Source: Forficula auricularia (lineage: Eukaryota > Arthropoda > Insecta > Dermaptera > Forficulidae). Taken from it: 64,000 bases of DNA. The position numbers were made by a program, and so were the translations under genes. A model generated the notes under the pieces. The model was given only the letters and a program-made list of their open reading frames with translations. It was not told the DNA's origin and did not search any database. The stretch spans positions 760,607 through 824,606 of the forward strand of contig JALMQS010000618.1 in assembly GCA_024734495.1 (NCBI GenBank), written 5' to 3'. This document shows, piece after piece, positions 1 to 12,260 of the stretch; positions within the stretch are counted from its first letter, which is position 1, and every line of letters starts with the position of its first letter.

Positions 1-1000
1 AATTATACCTTGCCTTGCACACTTGCTTGCAAATTGGATAGGAAACAGTATATTGAATACTAGTTTTACTATAAAGAAATTCGTTCAGTATCAGCCATTT
101 TTAGTGTTCAAGTTACCTGGATAAGAGATCTCTACTGGGCCTTCTCTTATAATAATTAAACCTTGAAACCAGATTTTGAATCGGTTATAACCTTAGAATA
201 AGGATTGAAAAAGGATTGTCTCAAAAGCTGCACTCTACAGAAGCAGTTGGCATTTGGACGACTGCAAACCTTATTGAAAATCTGCCTACTACATTCAACA
301 TATGTAAATATTTCCTCAATGATCATCTCATTAAATTATAAATATAACTAATTTATTGCTTTATAATCTATTAAAAGAAAAAGAAAATAAACCTTCTTTT
401 TAATACATAAGTATCGAGAACAATTAACATACATACAGTCCACTCAGTTACTTCAGTTTTTTAATAAGGGTCCCAGTGACATCCAGAAAGAATCTACAAT
501 TTATACATCGGCACTTCGGAGCTAGATGAGATTTCTTTAATTTTATACATATACATAGATATAACTTTTATTTAATTATTCATTAATCAAGTTCTCAAAT
601 TAATAAGATTATAAGATAATTTATATTAATTCAAAAGACGCGTATACAAAAAACATGAGATAAAAGTTAATTTCTTTGTATCTAATTTTAGCAAATATAA
701 AATCTGTGATGTGGTCAGGTGCCGCACATAGAGAGGCTCGTGTCCCGGGCGCCAAGCTTAAGGGGGCGCTGAAATGAGCGTTATACTATTGTCAAGCCAG
801 GGCGAACTAGCGCCTAGGAACAATAATTTGTTTTTTGAAAGTCTCAAACTAATAATTTATAAATGAATCATTTGCATTGATTATGAATTATGATTATAAT
901 AATAATACATAGCACAACTAATCATGTTTCTACTTTTGTGAGGGGTGACACACGCCTTAGTTGAGGGCATCTCATGAATTTACCATACACCTTACACATG
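1..1000. other. AT-rich spacer, no gene seen
   Basis: No coding frame, RNA gene or paired repeat was recognised. A short GC-richer patch at about 716-800 looks like a transposon edge, but I found no partner end for it in the window. Confidence 0.5.
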
Positions 1001-1014
1001 CCCCCCCCCCCCCC
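1001..1014. repeat. poly(C) run
   Basis: Fourteen consecutive C in AT-rich DNA. Similar G or C runs recur inside the dispersed repeats at about 3907, 7771 and 12039. Confidence 0.9.
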
Positions 1015-1454
1015 ACGTATATTAAAATTTAATAAAATTAAATTTATAATCATGTATGGCATTTTAAGTGAGTATACAAAATTTGGTACATCCAGATAAA
1101 AGGTTGAAATTTTTAAACCCCCTCCAACTAATTTTTAATCCGATTTAAAACAAAATCTAATGAAATAGTGTGAATTCACTGATTCGTCAGTCTTCCGGCC
1201 TTATCGAATAACATAATTTATATTGATAAATTCTAAATTATTCTTGTGTTAAAATGAAATTCATTTGAGATATATTTCAACTTAACATTTGCAATCGAAT
1301 CAAGACAAGTAATTTGAGAAAAGGAAAGGATACGCATTATCGAATTGAGGAAATTTAAGGTTTAAATCTAAATCGGAGTTTCATTTTAGAATAAAATAAA
1401 AAAATGCATTTAAAAATAATAATAAGTTTATTTCAAATAAAGTCTATATTATTA

Positions 1455-1875
1455 AATAATTTTTTTGATTAGTTATGTCCATCGATTAAATTATTAAAGT
1501 TGGTGTCATGAAATAAGGACTATATTTTTATGCAAATAATTTTTATTTTATTGCCAACGTTTCATCAACTTTGTTGACTTCTTCAGGACTCAAATGGTTA
1601 TCTACCTTGCATTTATGTCATTTTTATATTTCTCTCTTAATTACAATTATCGAAACACATAGTAAGGCAATTCATTGACTTTTTCATCAATCAGATTGAA
1701 AAATTTAAAATCATAAAAATCACAAATATGAAAGGAAAATAACTATTTGACGCCTGAAAAAGTCAACAAAGTTGATGAAACATTGGCAATAAAATAAAAA
1801 TTATTTGCATAAAAATATAATCTTTATTTCCCGATACCGATAATTATTAAATAAGTTGATGTGGCCACTCGCATG
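1455..1875. repeat. Foldback of Penelope-like terminal repeats (family B)
   Basis: Two arms, about 1477-1605 and 1742-1860, are imperfect reverse complements. Read outward, each has CTGAAGA or CTGAAAA, a short hairpin and GAAAC or GAAAC-like sequence, then an A/T-rich tail. The same arm recurs at 42478-42560, 47560-48150 and 53700-53840. The last of these lies just downstream of a GIY-YIG coding remnant, which is why I assign the family to Penelope-like elements. No coding sequence lies between the arms. Confidence 0.6.
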
Positions 1876-2089
1876 ATTTTACCATTTGCCACCCCCAACC
1901 TCCTATATAGTTTTAAAATTAAATAAAATAGACAATTAATTTTTCTATCCTTGGAGATTGTATAATTCGAATTTTTTAACCCTGTTTCCATCTTGAGTCA
2001 CAATTGATTTCAGGTACATTGTCATTTTTGTGGGATCTTAAAGGGCACCTATGACAAATATGACACATATTTATCAAAGGGTCTAGTAG

Positions 2090-2215
2090 AGGGGTTCTCA
2101 ACCGGCGTGGAATTCTCCCACAAGGGGTAATTTTAGTATTTCAAGGGGGGAATTAATCTGAGCACAAATTTCAAAAGTATTAAAGAACTGCGGGGGGGAG
2201 GGGTAGCCTAATTAT
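2090..2215 (+). repeat. Possible hAT-type terminal fragment
   Basis: The edge AGGGGTTCTCAACC is typical of one class of hAT terminal inverted repeat. I found no matching right end, so this is a truncated fragment at best. Confidence 0.3.
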
Positions 2216-2454
2216 CTATGTAATTTGTGTGTCTGTGAAAGTGAGTGAGTGGGCTTGTTTGAAATTTAAAGCCGGATTATATCTAATTAGAATGATACAT
2301 TAATGCGAATTTGTATTATTATAATTTAATAGGAATAAACTAATCAATATAATCTATAATTTCTCTATAATCAGACTAGAATTAAATTATGAAGAAATAA
2401 ATTAAAACTCTCTATTGTCATAACGTAATGAATACAGAATAAATCAAAATTTTT

Positions 2455-2716
2455 ACTTTACCATACATGGTATGGTCAAGTATTGTAATCGTGCATGAAA
2501 AAAGTGTTTTTTTTTTCCTTCTTTTTTTCGAAATTTCTCAAAAACGGCTGAAACTATTTTGATTAAAAAAAAATCGGTTGTCTGTAAAGTCGGTTTACTG
2601 ACGATAGTTGAACGTGGCAACGTCATAAGAAAATACTGATGGAATGGTATTTTCTTATGACGTTGTCACGATCAAGTATCGTCAGTAAACCGACTTTACA
2701 GAGAACCGATTTTTTA
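2455..2716. repeat. Dispersed repeat edge plus ~65-bp-arm hairpin
   Basis: 2455-2565 matches the start of the repeat at 7272. It is followed by a strong palindrome: 2570-2634 pairs with 2648-2716 across a loop of about 13 bases. RNA from either strand would form a long hairpin. No coding content. Confidence 0.65.
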
Positions 2717-3509
2717 TTTATTTATTAAACCAATGTTTTTTACACAATTCAAAGATTAAGAATTAATTAAGTTATAAAACAAATAAAAAATATAAATATC
2801 TATTATAGAAATACCAAAAATATAGTTTTTAAATCAGGTACGATTGTAAGAAAAAGTTGAAACGATTAATTATATTTAATATCCTTGAAAATGGGTTAAC
2901 TTGTTAAAAAATATTATTTTCGATTTACTTTTGTCTACATAACTCTTTTTGTTATATAGTGTAATCTTATTTTAATATAATATTTTGAAATACTTTTAAT
3001 TAGTAATACTATATGGTTTTCCATTGGGAGATTATTTAAAATATGGTTATTTAATGAAAAGAAAATATTCGAGTGTGAGTCCATCATTAAAGAATTAGTC
3101 AAATATATTTCATTGTATTTTTTTTTCATAAATTTTCCTCCACTGTCATTTAACGCCTCTCTAATAATTGACTCGGCTTTCCTACACACACTTTTAATAA
3201 AAAACAAAAAATATATAAAGAAAATCAAACTTGTTTTTTATCACTGTTAATAATAAAAAGAACTGTCTTAAAGATGGATACTATTAACATACGTTCAGAT
3301 GGGAAGAGAAGGTTTTGTGCCCTTCACACGATAGCGGCTGGAGAGGAAATGCCTGTTTTGACTGGAGACACCCCCACTCCTGCTTTTCTAGCCTAGCTGT
3401 TCCTCCTTAGCTCCTTGCTCGTTCCGCGCTCTCGCTTGCACTTCAAGCCTTAAATGGAACGCCTCAGATGAGTCATGTTTTTTCGAGAGTGCTCCCGGCT
3501 TCATCGAAT
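2717..3509. other. AT-rich spacer with a GC-richer patch
   Basis: No gene recognised. 3290-3490 is richer in GC than its surroundings, but no frame reads as a known protein and no splice signals frame it convincingly. Confidence 0.4.
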
Positions 3510-4140
3510 TATAAGACGTTGTCACGTCAAAAATTGAACGAAACCATGGCATTTTGCTCTACAAAAAAGCCCATATAAGTGAACATCGAAAAAATAATTT
3601 TTTCGAGATAATAATTGTTTTGTCAAAATGTCTATTAGTCTGTTAGTTAGTCTGTGCGTTACCAAATTTTGTGGACGATCTAGCTCAAAAACTAATGTAA
3701 ATATCAAAACCAAATTTCACAGGTAGTTTTGGTCCATTAAGATTAAGAGCTGATTAGATTTTGGTGCATATCGACCCAAAATTAAGGGGGGTGGAGTGGG
3801 GTTAAAAATTTAAAATCTAGGCCATTTGACCAAACTCAACGAAATTTTGTATGCATAATCAGTGGGACCCCAGAACACTAAAAATGGAAAAACTAACCGC
3901 CCAAAATGGGGGGGGGGGGGGGTGCATGGTCAAAAAATTAAAATCTTGTCCATTTGACCAAACTCAACCAAATTTTGTATACATAATCAGTGGGATTTCA
4001 GAAGTCTAAAAAGCAAAAACTAACCCCCCTCCCCTACATGATTATAAATAATTTTATTATATATTAAATATAAGTGAGGCGCCAGGTTGTATGGTAAAGT
4101 CAAGTGGATGGGCACATCAGAACACGTCAGTTAATTTTTT
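3510..4140. repeat. Dispersed repeat with G-runs (copy 1)
   Basis: Shares long near-identical blocks with 7272-7870, including the stretch around 3640-3790, a G-run (3907 on) and a common end of the type TATGGTAAAGTCAAGTGGAT at about 4089. Related fragments lie at 11935-12260 and 42290-42420. No protein is encoded. The element class was not recognised. Confidence 0.6.
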
Positions 4141-4339
4141 TTTTAATATTATACAGTGTTTAGAATTTTGAATTTCTTCAAAATTCAAGAGGAAATGGAA
4201 TGACTTTTCCAAATTGAATATATTTCCTTACCTACTTTTTAAATAAAATATTTCTATCGACCCTTTGAAATAGAAACACTCAACCATCTTTATTTATTTA
4301 AACTAAATTCTATGGCTATGTGTTTAAATTTAGTATCTT

Positions 4340-4745
4340 CCAAAACTTAAGTGACTTAAGTTTTTAAATTATTTTTAAATTGAAAGACTTTTGTAGTCAT
4401 AAACTAATAAAAGACAATAATGTCAGTTAATTATTATTATTTATTTTATTGATTCACCAAACAGTATACAAAGTGAGAATTTCTAGATCTTGAACGAAAT
4501 TGTATGTATAAATTCAAACTTATATATTTTTTGTATTGTGTAATTTTTTTTAAAAATTTAAGAAATGTTTCATTTTTCCAATTTTTATTACTACTGAAGA
4601 TGGCCAACCAGTGATGATCGAAACTGTTTGGTGAATCAATAAAATAAATAATAATAATTAACAGAAAGTATTGTCTTTTATTAGTTTGTGACTAAAAAAA
4701 CCTTTCAATTTAAAAATAATTTAAATTTAGAATCTATGATTAAGG
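4340..4745. repeat. Foldback element with ~105-bp arms
   Basis: About 4345-4465 is the imperfect reverse complement of about 4627-4735. The right arm begins after CTGAAGATGG and GATCGAAAC, the Penelope-like terminal layout seen elsewhere in the window. Non-coding. Confidence 0.6.
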
Positions 4746-5375
4746 AAGTCATTTCGCCGCCAATGTTAAATAAAAAATATTAGATTATAACTATAACTTA
4801 ATTTTTTATAATAGTTTAAGTCTCTATCTATGCTTTGGTGAAGTATGAATAACACATTAGCAAGCAAATTTTTAAAAATAAAATGTAAACAATTTCTAAG
4901 AGTCTTATGGAAAATTAAGATTTTGACACTTTATCTCGAATTATACTACTATTAGTTGAATTGAAAAAGTTAAAAAAAAATTAAAAATTAGCTTTTAGAG
5001 ACATGCAGCTTTATTTTTTTGTAATAAAATAAATCATTGACCGAGGAATTTACTGAGAAATTTACTTTAAAAAATCACATATATGCTATGTTTGAATGTA
5101 AACATAAGCAGTATTAATACAACGCATTGCCAAATCATACAAGAGATACATATATCAGCTGATTTGAATAAATCAAACTAACTTTTGTATTTAATTATTT
5201 TTTTTTATAATTGTTTTTATTTCAAACATTTACGGCTTTCATACTATTTATTTTTTAATTCTATTATTTTTCATTTGTATTTTAACTTATTTTATTAAAT
5301 ATTGAATACTACACTTCTTTTGACTCAACTGGAGCGAAAGGTCCTCCTTAAATGAAATATTTTGCGCATTTGAAT
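4746..5375. other. AT-rich spacer
   Basis: Nothing coding or structured was recognised. Confidence 0.5.
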
Positions 5376-5465
5376 GTGTCAGAGCGGTTCATCTCACAAA
5401 CGAGACCGGATTGCTAATTTTGGCACTCGGGTTCGATTCCTCAGAGGATAAAAACAACTCTTCTG
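5376..5465 (+). repeat. tRNA-derived SINE head (or tRNA pseudogene)
   Basis: An A-box-like stretch with GTCAGAGCGGTTCA (about 5379) is followed about 55 bases later by a good pol III B box, GGTTCGATTCC (about 5437). The spacing and the class-II-like variable region fit a Ser/Leu-type tRNA ancestor. The cloverleaf is not intact and the sequence continues into a non-tRNA body, so I read it as a SINE. Confidence 0.5.
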
Positions 5466-5579
5466 ACATGCAATTAAAAGTAATCCATTTCATCTCAGAT
5501 CTATTACATAGATGACTTTTGAGATGTTCTTAGAAAATTTAAAATCTATGTTGCATCACTCGCATCCATAATGAATAAC

Positions 5580-6398
5580 AATTTAACAGGAATAGAATGG
5601 AATTAGATAATAATTCAGAAACAGAGTTTTTATTAAATGGGCCAGAGGTTTCGTCAATTTATTTCTAATTAGTAGAGATTGTGGTGTTGGTGCAAGGTGA
5701 AACATCTTTAATAAAGATAAGAGTGTGAAATAAATGACCTAGTATCCTTAACTCATAGTAAATCAATATTAAATATAATATTTATTTACTCTTATCTTAA
5801 TTTATTTCTACTTCCTTAGTAGCCCATCTTATCACTCTTTGTCAAAAGACAATTCCACTATGCGACAAAACATCTTTAATCTTTTTTATTATTTCTACAA
5901 TACATTATTGGTCTCAATTACTCAAGAATCTTGAACTTTTCTCCTTTTTAACAATTAAAAATCAAAAATTTATAAAATTTCTATGGAGTTTTAAAAAAAA
6001 ATGTGTTTTTGCAAAAATAAATCGATGTTTTTTTTTCACTTATAAGAAAAATATTTAATTATAAAATATAAATAAATAACTGTACGAATTAAAATCGTCA
6101 AAGTGTAGACTGAATTTAAACTTGATTTATGACGTTGGTGCGCCTGGATTTATGCAACATATTGCGCGCTTAAGAATAAAAGCTGCGTAAGAGCTAGGCG
6201 AGGCCAGTCGTTTCTTACAATTTTTTGTCTAGATTTATTTTACCAACATATTCAGATTAGAATAATAATAACCTGAAATCTAAAAAATTTGCAAATTGAA
6301 ACTCGATGAAATCGAAATAAATCGTCGAAACGTCTGGCCCATTTAATAAAAACTCTGTTTTGATTTATTGTCTAATTCCCAACTATGCCTGTTAAATT
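5580..6398. repeat. Foldback element, Penelope-like family E, with nested foldback
   Basis: Arms at about 5580-5665 and 6313-6398 are reverse complements with some divergence. Both contain a CGAAAC or GTTTCG core next to TGGCCCATTT. A related arm lies at 46745-46800. Nested inside at about 5670-5830 is a second, smaller foldback whose edge (GGTGCAAGGTGAAACATC) also starts the repeat at 28075. The stretch 6100-6240 matches, in inverse orientation, DNA flanking the hAT insertion at 58244. Confidence 0.5.
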
Positions 6399-6561
6399 TT
6401 AAAATCTATTTCTATAGGTAACTTGAGCTCTTATAAGCAAAACAATTGTTACCAATACTTTATAATAAAGCAGTAAGGACTCACTTGGTTTGTCCGGTTT
6501 TGCCCACTTATGGCTCCGTCTCTTCAGGCCCCCTGTGTACTCTATCTACCGTAGACTTTTG

Positions 6562-6594
6562 GAAGCTTCTAGAAAATTCGGGGACATTCTAGAA
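6562..6594. promoter_or_regulatory. Heat-shock-element-like array
   Basis: Alternating GAA/TTC triplets fall at exact 5-base steps: GAA 6562, TTC 6567, GAA 6572, TTC 6577, GGA at 6582 where GAA is expected, TTC 6587, GAA 6592. The first four units match the HSF consensus (nGAAn alternating with nTTCn). The array sits in a GC-richer island (about 6480-6720). I see no convincing TATA box at a normal distance and no coding region on either side, so any target transcript is unknown. It could be a promoter inside a transposon. Confidence 0.5.
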
Positions 6595-6599
6595 GGACA

Positions 6600-7271
6600 G
6601 TCGTTCACAAGAATTGGATCTGTCTCGCGGAGGGATGTTGAGCGACGGTTCGCGAGGCAGTAAGAAGCCCGCCGAAGGAGGGCTTTGCAGCTGGTTTATT
6701 AATATGTGCGGAAAGCGTACTGAATTTTCGAAAAAGTTTACACTTTTTGTCAAATTTTTTTGTAATTTTCTTTAATTTTTGGTCATTATTTGTTAGTATC
6801 TCTTAAAAATAGTACGCCCCAAAACCCAAAAAGAATCAGTAATAAAAAAATAAATAAATAAATAAGAAAGTATCAAGATTGTGAGAAAATTTGTTTGCCA
6901 AAAAAAATTCCGATCTGAATTTTTGGTGTATGTATTGCTTTGAAACTTGAATAATGTTCCTGTGTAGTGGTCACAATTATGTATTCTGGCCTCGATATCC
7001 GGAACAAGTTGTCCGTTCCCTGGTGTTCCCTGGAGGCATGTTGTCTTCTATTTCCAACTCTATACAGAGTCATATTGATGAGGTAGAAAATGCACAGCTC
7101 TCGAAGGTTGGAATTTCAACAATGTTACTTCACCCCACTTTCCCTTGTATTTATTCGATTTTTGTTTGTTTTAAATTAAGGAAGGAAAAAGTATTGTGTT
7201 AAATAAAAATGGGTTCGACAGAAACATGTATTAATAATAATAAACTTTTCAAAAATTAAGATTTTTCTTTC
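6600..7271. other. GC-richer island then AT-rich spacer
   Basis: 6600-6720 contains short palindromic GC-rich blocks but no recognised gene. Short frames around 6873-7200 show no family motif. Confidence 0.4.
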
Positions 7272-7870
7272 TTTTTACCTTTTACGATACAGGGTATGGT
7301 CAAGTACTGTAATCGTGCATGAAAAAAAGTAGTTTTTTGCTTCTTTTTTTCGAAATAACTAAAAAACGGTTGAAACTGTTAGTCTGTTAGTCTGTGCGTT
7401 AACAAATTTTTGTGGACGAGGTAGCTCAAAAACTAGTGTGAATATCAAAACCAAATTTCACACGTAGTTTTGGTGCATTGAGATTAAGAACTGATTATAT
7501 TTTGGTGCATATCGACCCAAAAATAAAGGGGAGGAGGGGGGTTTAAAATTAAAAATTATAATATTTTCAAACTAAAAAAAAATAAAAACAAGAAAAATGA
7601 AATATACTATAATATGAACCTATAATAACGAAAATGTTTTTTTTCTGGGGCCAAAATAAGGGGGGGTCAAAAAATAAAAATCTAGGCCATTTGAGCAAAC
7701 TCAACCAAATTTTGTATACATAATCAGTGATCCCCCACAACAGTAAAAATTCAAAAACAAACCGCCCGAAATGGGGGGGGGGGGTCAAAAAATGAAAATC
7801 TAGGCCCTTGTACCAAACTCAACCAGAAGTGTATGGTAAAGTCAAGTGGATGGCCACATCAGAACGTGTC
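7272..7870. repeat. Dispersed repeat with G-runs (copy 2, most complete)
   Basis: The start resembles 2455 and, more loosely, 50820. The body matches 3640-4000. The end matches 4089-4135. Two G-rich blocks (about 7659 and 7771) interrupt it. Non-coding, class not recognised. Confidence 0.6.
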
Positions 7871-8076
7871 AATTTATTTAGTTATATAACTTTTTTTGAG
7901 AAAAATAAGGAAGCTATATTTTAAATAAGATATCAAATTGTATAAACTTTTTATTTGTTTTTATTTTTTATAAATATAAAATATTCTAACGTAAATAGTG
8001 GGAACTTTCATTTTCACTTATTCACAATAATAACAAAAAAAGATTAAAATTAAATAATTATAACTAAATATTAAAA

Positions 8077-8360
8077 TTATATGAGAATTTATATACGAAC
8101 AATTTTATCAAAGATCTTAGTAGATTATTATGTATATATTATATGTCAGAAGGTTTCGCCCCCTCATGAGTTGAACCCGAGCCCCAACTTCATGTCCGGG
8201 CAGTTAGCCTAACCCTGGAGATAAATTATTCCTCTGAGATACATATATAATATCGACTCCTGAGGGGGCGAAACATTCTGACATATAATTTATTTATACA
8301 TAATAATCTACTAAGATCTTTGATAAAATTGCCCTTATATAAATTCTCATATAATTAAAA
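8077..8360. mobile_element. MITE-like foldback with tRNA-like core
   Basis: Arms of about 95 bp (8077-8175 and 8262-8360) are near-perfect reverse complements and end inward at CCCCCTCA/TGAGGGGG. The short centre holds, on the minus strand, a B-box-like GGGTTCAACTC. A fragment of one arm recurs at 21279-21345. No transposase. Confidence 0.65.
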
Positions 8361-9395
8361 TACAGGTATGAAACCCGGTAGGTGTTCTTTTTTTGAAAAA
8401 AAAAATTTCCATCAATTTTTCCAAAAGCTAATACACTCAAATTTTCATTTTAAATATTAAAAGTTGAAAAAATAATAATTTTTTTATTTGCATTTTGTTT
8501 TTAAAAGACACGGATTAAAAATCCAGTGTTTGAACAGTTTGAGCCGTTAGGTTATTACTTAAATCAAATGAGAAAAAAAAATCAATAATTCCTCCTAAAG
8601 CTTCATTTGCTAGAAATTTCAAAGATTCAATTCCTCTTCGCGATTAAACTAGATAATCACCGAACAAACGCATTAAAGGAATTCGTTTGCCTCTATGACT
8701 TCTAGAGACTGGAGCCCGTCTTTTCGGCTACATATTATATATAACCTCCAGTCTTTCAAGACCCGCATCCACAGATACCTTCAACTCCGACACAATACCT
8801 GAAGTTTCTTCTTCTTTTTACGATGCAAGGATCCACCTCAGACTACATAGGTTGCACCTTTTTGGTGCAATTTCTTCTTGTTTCGATGACAATACAAAAA
8901 AAAATTAATACAAGATAAAGAAATTCTAGCTACTATTTCACGTAATTAAAAAACGAATATAACTTTGTTCACAGATATCTGATTTTTATAAAAATTATAG
9001 ACAACAAAGAATGTGGAATTTTTTTTACAAATATCACAAAATATTCAAATATGAATAAATAATGAAACAACTGTCCAGCACCCTGAATGATAATTTTCTA
9101 CTTGGTATTGATAATACTGAAAATGTTTAAAAGGGTGTTTTTTAAGAAAATAAAAAATGTAGGTTTGATGCTACATTGAAATAATTATGATAAGCTACTG
9201 TTGAAAACACCAAGATTAGAAATTTTGAATCTATATTTTTTTCATAAAATGTAGAAATGACATTCCTAGACGCGATCATGTCTCTCCTTTTTATGTCAGA
9301 CTTGGTTGGCTTAGGGCGACCCAGAGGCGTCTCTACATCCTTGGCAAATTCCTGCATCGCACCTTCATTTCACATCAGTCAGAATACATCTATAA
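8361..9395. other. Spacer, no gene seen
   Basis: AT-rich. 8700-8880 is slightly GC-richer but shows no recognisable frame. Confidence 0.4.
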
Positions 9396-9396
9396 A

Positions 9397-9860
9397 ATGT
9401 TCACTTTTAAATCATCCATACATAATCGCGCTTTTCGGGCTGATTCAAATCGTATTCATATTCCGAGTCACCGCTCCGAGGTGGTGAATAGGTCATTCAC
9501 TGTCACTGCTGCCCGACTGTGGAATTCATTAACTTCATTCACCCGTTCATCTTCATCATCACATATATTCAATCGTGGTCTCTTGGCATGTATTCGCGGG
9601 GGCGGGTTTCGGGAGTGAGCGTCTCTTTTTTGGCGTCTCTCTTTTATGGTGTTTCTTTTCCCCCCTGCTGGCTCTCTCAGATTCCTTTCGATGGAGCTTT
9701 CTTTTTCGCACAGACTTGTTTTTATTTTTCTCTTCTTTGTTTTATGTTAATTATTCTTTTTTACTGCTCATATGAGGCAAACTGCCTCAGAGCATTGTGT
9801 AAAGTTAAATTGTAAGAATTATGAATGAATAAATAAATAAATAAAATAAAAATAAAAATA
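9397..9860 (+). pseudogene. 3' end of a non-LTR retrotransposon (LINE)
   Basis: The frame starting at 9397 reads RSFTVTAARLWNSL (about 9490-9535). This is the conserved block near the C-terminus of many reverse-transcriptase proteins of CR1/Jockey-like LINEs, where it lies after the RT domain. The preceding sequence has stops, so only the tail survives. A 3' UTR of about 200 bases follows, ending in an (AAATA)n-type tail at about 9825-9862, as expected for the 3' end of a LINE insertion. The clade cannot be fixed from so short a piece. Confidence 0.6.
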
Positions 9861-9934
9861 AAGAAGCACAATCATGCATCTCTTTAATATTTAGATTTAA
9901 TAATTGTAAGTTGTATAAGTCCAGGTACACCTTT

Positions 9935-10115
9935 TACATGTGTATTTCAGAAATCCTCAATTGTATTTTTGTATTTCAGAAGCCTCAATTCAGTTTCAGA
10001 AAACCCCAAATGTATTTCAGAATTCTCAAATAAATATTAGAAAATCACAAATGTATTTTAGAAATCTCTATTCATTTTAAGAAAACCTCAATTGTATTTC
10101 AGAAAATGTCAATTG
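9935..10115. repeat. Degenerate minisatellite
   Basis: About seven diverged units of roughly 25-30 bases share TGTATTTCAGAAA and CTCAATTG. Non-coding. Confidence 0.6.
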
Positions 10116-11555
10116 TTTAGTTAGTTGTTAATATAATATAAGTATGCATGTTTATATTTTGAAATAGATATTTTATGAAATAGAAATGAGATTTTCTAAT
10201 ATTCAATTGAGAATTCTCAAATACAATTTGAATTTTCTGAAATAAAATTGGAAATAGTATAGTTTTAATAAATGATAAAATTATTTCACATTGCTTTATG
10301 ATTTAGTAGTAAAAATGTTTGTTTATTTCATATATATCTAACTATTGGTAGTAATTTGGGGTGGGGAAAATTTCTCAGACATCGAAAAATGTTTAAGAAA
10401 CGCTGCTCTAAAGAAGTATAGGCATTGCGATTCTAGCAAAAATAAAGTGAAAAGGAGTCCTATTTCTAATACCTTTAGGCTTGTCCATTCAAATCTATAG
10501 AATGGATGGTAAACGACTGCAACTGAAAAGACTGCAGAAGGTATTAGAATCTCTTCAAAGTAAATCACTTCAGAACTAACCACATGCTGCTTATCTTGGT
10601 GATCCTTTGAAAAAGCCAAAGGCCTTTATATATTAAGTCAGAGTAAAAAAGAGGGAAAAATATCGTTTGCTTATTTATTTGCATGTTAAAAATTTCAAAA
10701 GTTACCATTTCAGTGAATCATTGAGAATAACAAATGAGTAAAAATATTACAGCCTCAGAATTTATTTTATTTATTTTAACTTTTTTTCTACTATATTTGT
10801 TTTTGTTTCTCTGGATATAATCTAATATAAAAGCGCATTTCAAAAATCTAGAATATAAAATCACCTACTTTAGAATGGAAAAGGCTATCAACCGTCACAG
10901 ACACAGAGAGAAAAAAGAGCAATTTTTGAAAAATAAATGAATACCTATTTCAATATACTTTTAAGTTAAAATTTATTTATGAGATAAAATTTATTTTGTT
11001 TTATTCAAGAGATAACTTTTATATATATGCTTGTATTTAACCAAGGCCTTGAGGGAAGTAGGGGTTAAAGTTTAAACCAGAGACATTTTTTAAAAATATA
11101 AAACTAAAAAAATAGAGTATTTACTTATGCATTGCAAAAATATCTACAAAAAATAGTCATGATATAAAAATCTCCGAATTGTTAATTCGCTACTGTGACA
11201 TATAAGTCTAGGGATGTTTTGTATTCATGTAGAAAAAATTGTAGAATTTAATTTAAATATCTCAAAAAAGCTCTTACTATATAAACAGACAAAATATGGT
11301 CTTAAATCAAAGTGCAGCACAGCTTGGCCATACACGCTGTACGCTATTTACACGAACCATTTCGAGCCATTTTCGATCCCCTGCAGGTCGGAACCCATTT
11401 GAGATTCAAAGCTGAAATTATACAGATATAATTATGTAATCCATCTTGAAGAGAGTACCACATTTCAATAATATAGCTTAAATAGATTCTGAGATATTGA
11501 TTTAAAAATAGATCATTTTGGCACGACTGACTGACAGGTCATCAAAACCTATAGG
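10116..11555. other. AT-rich spacer
   Basis: No gene recognised. 10380-10412 ends in a motif (AAGAAACGCTGCTCTA) that resembles one class of hAT terminal repeat, but no partner end was found. The 93-codon minus frame at 10338-10619 has no recognisable domain. Confidence 0.4.
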
Positions 11556-11792
11556 GTACTTTCAATTAAAATGCATTCTTTCCATTTTTAATGTAAATTT
11601 ATGGATTCTAAATTTTTAATTTAGATTATTTTCATGAAACTTGGCTGTTCACGAATTTAGTTCACTAACCCTTACAGTAGGTATAATTCGTAACTGGCAA
11701 GTTTCATGAAAATAATCTAAATTAAAAATTTAGAATCCATAAATTTAGATTATCATTCAAAATGAAAAGAATGCATTTTAATTGAAAGTACT
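11556..11792. mobile_element. MITE with ~95-bp inverted arms
   Basis: The left arm from about 11559 (TACTTTCAATTAAAATGC) and the right arm ending at about 11790 are reverse complements, with one interruption, over most of the element. Only about 50 bases lie between them. The ends start at TA, compatible with a TA-targeting superfamily. Non-coding. Confidence 0.6.
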
Positions 11793-11934
11793 ATTTTCTC
11801 AACTTAATTATTCTTTGCAAATAAAACTTGGCTGCACAGTAGATTTTACTACTTTATCGAACTTGGCCTGTATATTGACAAAAAATTTTAAATGTGTTTT
11901 AAATATTATATCAGACAAAAAAGGGAGGTACAAG

Positions 11935-12260
11935 AATGAAAATTCTAGACCTACCACCAAACTCAGACAAATTTTGTATATAGTACATATTCTGTGGACC
12001 CACAGAAAGGTAGAAATGAAAAAACTAACCACCCAAAATGGGGGGGGGGTCAAATTCTATCCCTTTCGACCAAACTCAACCAAATTTTGGGTTAGAATTT
12101 TCATTTTTGACCTTCCCCACTTATTTTAGGTGGCTAGTTTTTGAATTTCTACCCTTCTGGGGGTCCACAGAATATGTACTATATTTCTAGCCTTCTGGGT
12201 TCCACAGATTATGTATACAAAATTTGGTTGAGTTTGGTCGAAAGGGCTAGAATTTTTGGT
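11935..12260. repeat. Foldback of the G-run dispersed repeat
   Basis: About 11945-12060 and 12110-12250 are imperfect reverse complements. Both contain ACTCAACCAAATTTTG or its complement and a ‘GGACCCACAGAA’-type block shared with the repeats at 3510 and 7272. Confidence 0.55.

Noticed and set aside
5376..5465. Functional tRNA gene
   Set aside because: The B box is good but a proper acceptor stem and anticodon arm cannot be folded, and the sequence continues into a SINE-like body.
10338..10619. 93-codon minus-strand gene
   Set aside because: No family motif, no splice or promoter context, and part of it overlaps a hAT-like end.
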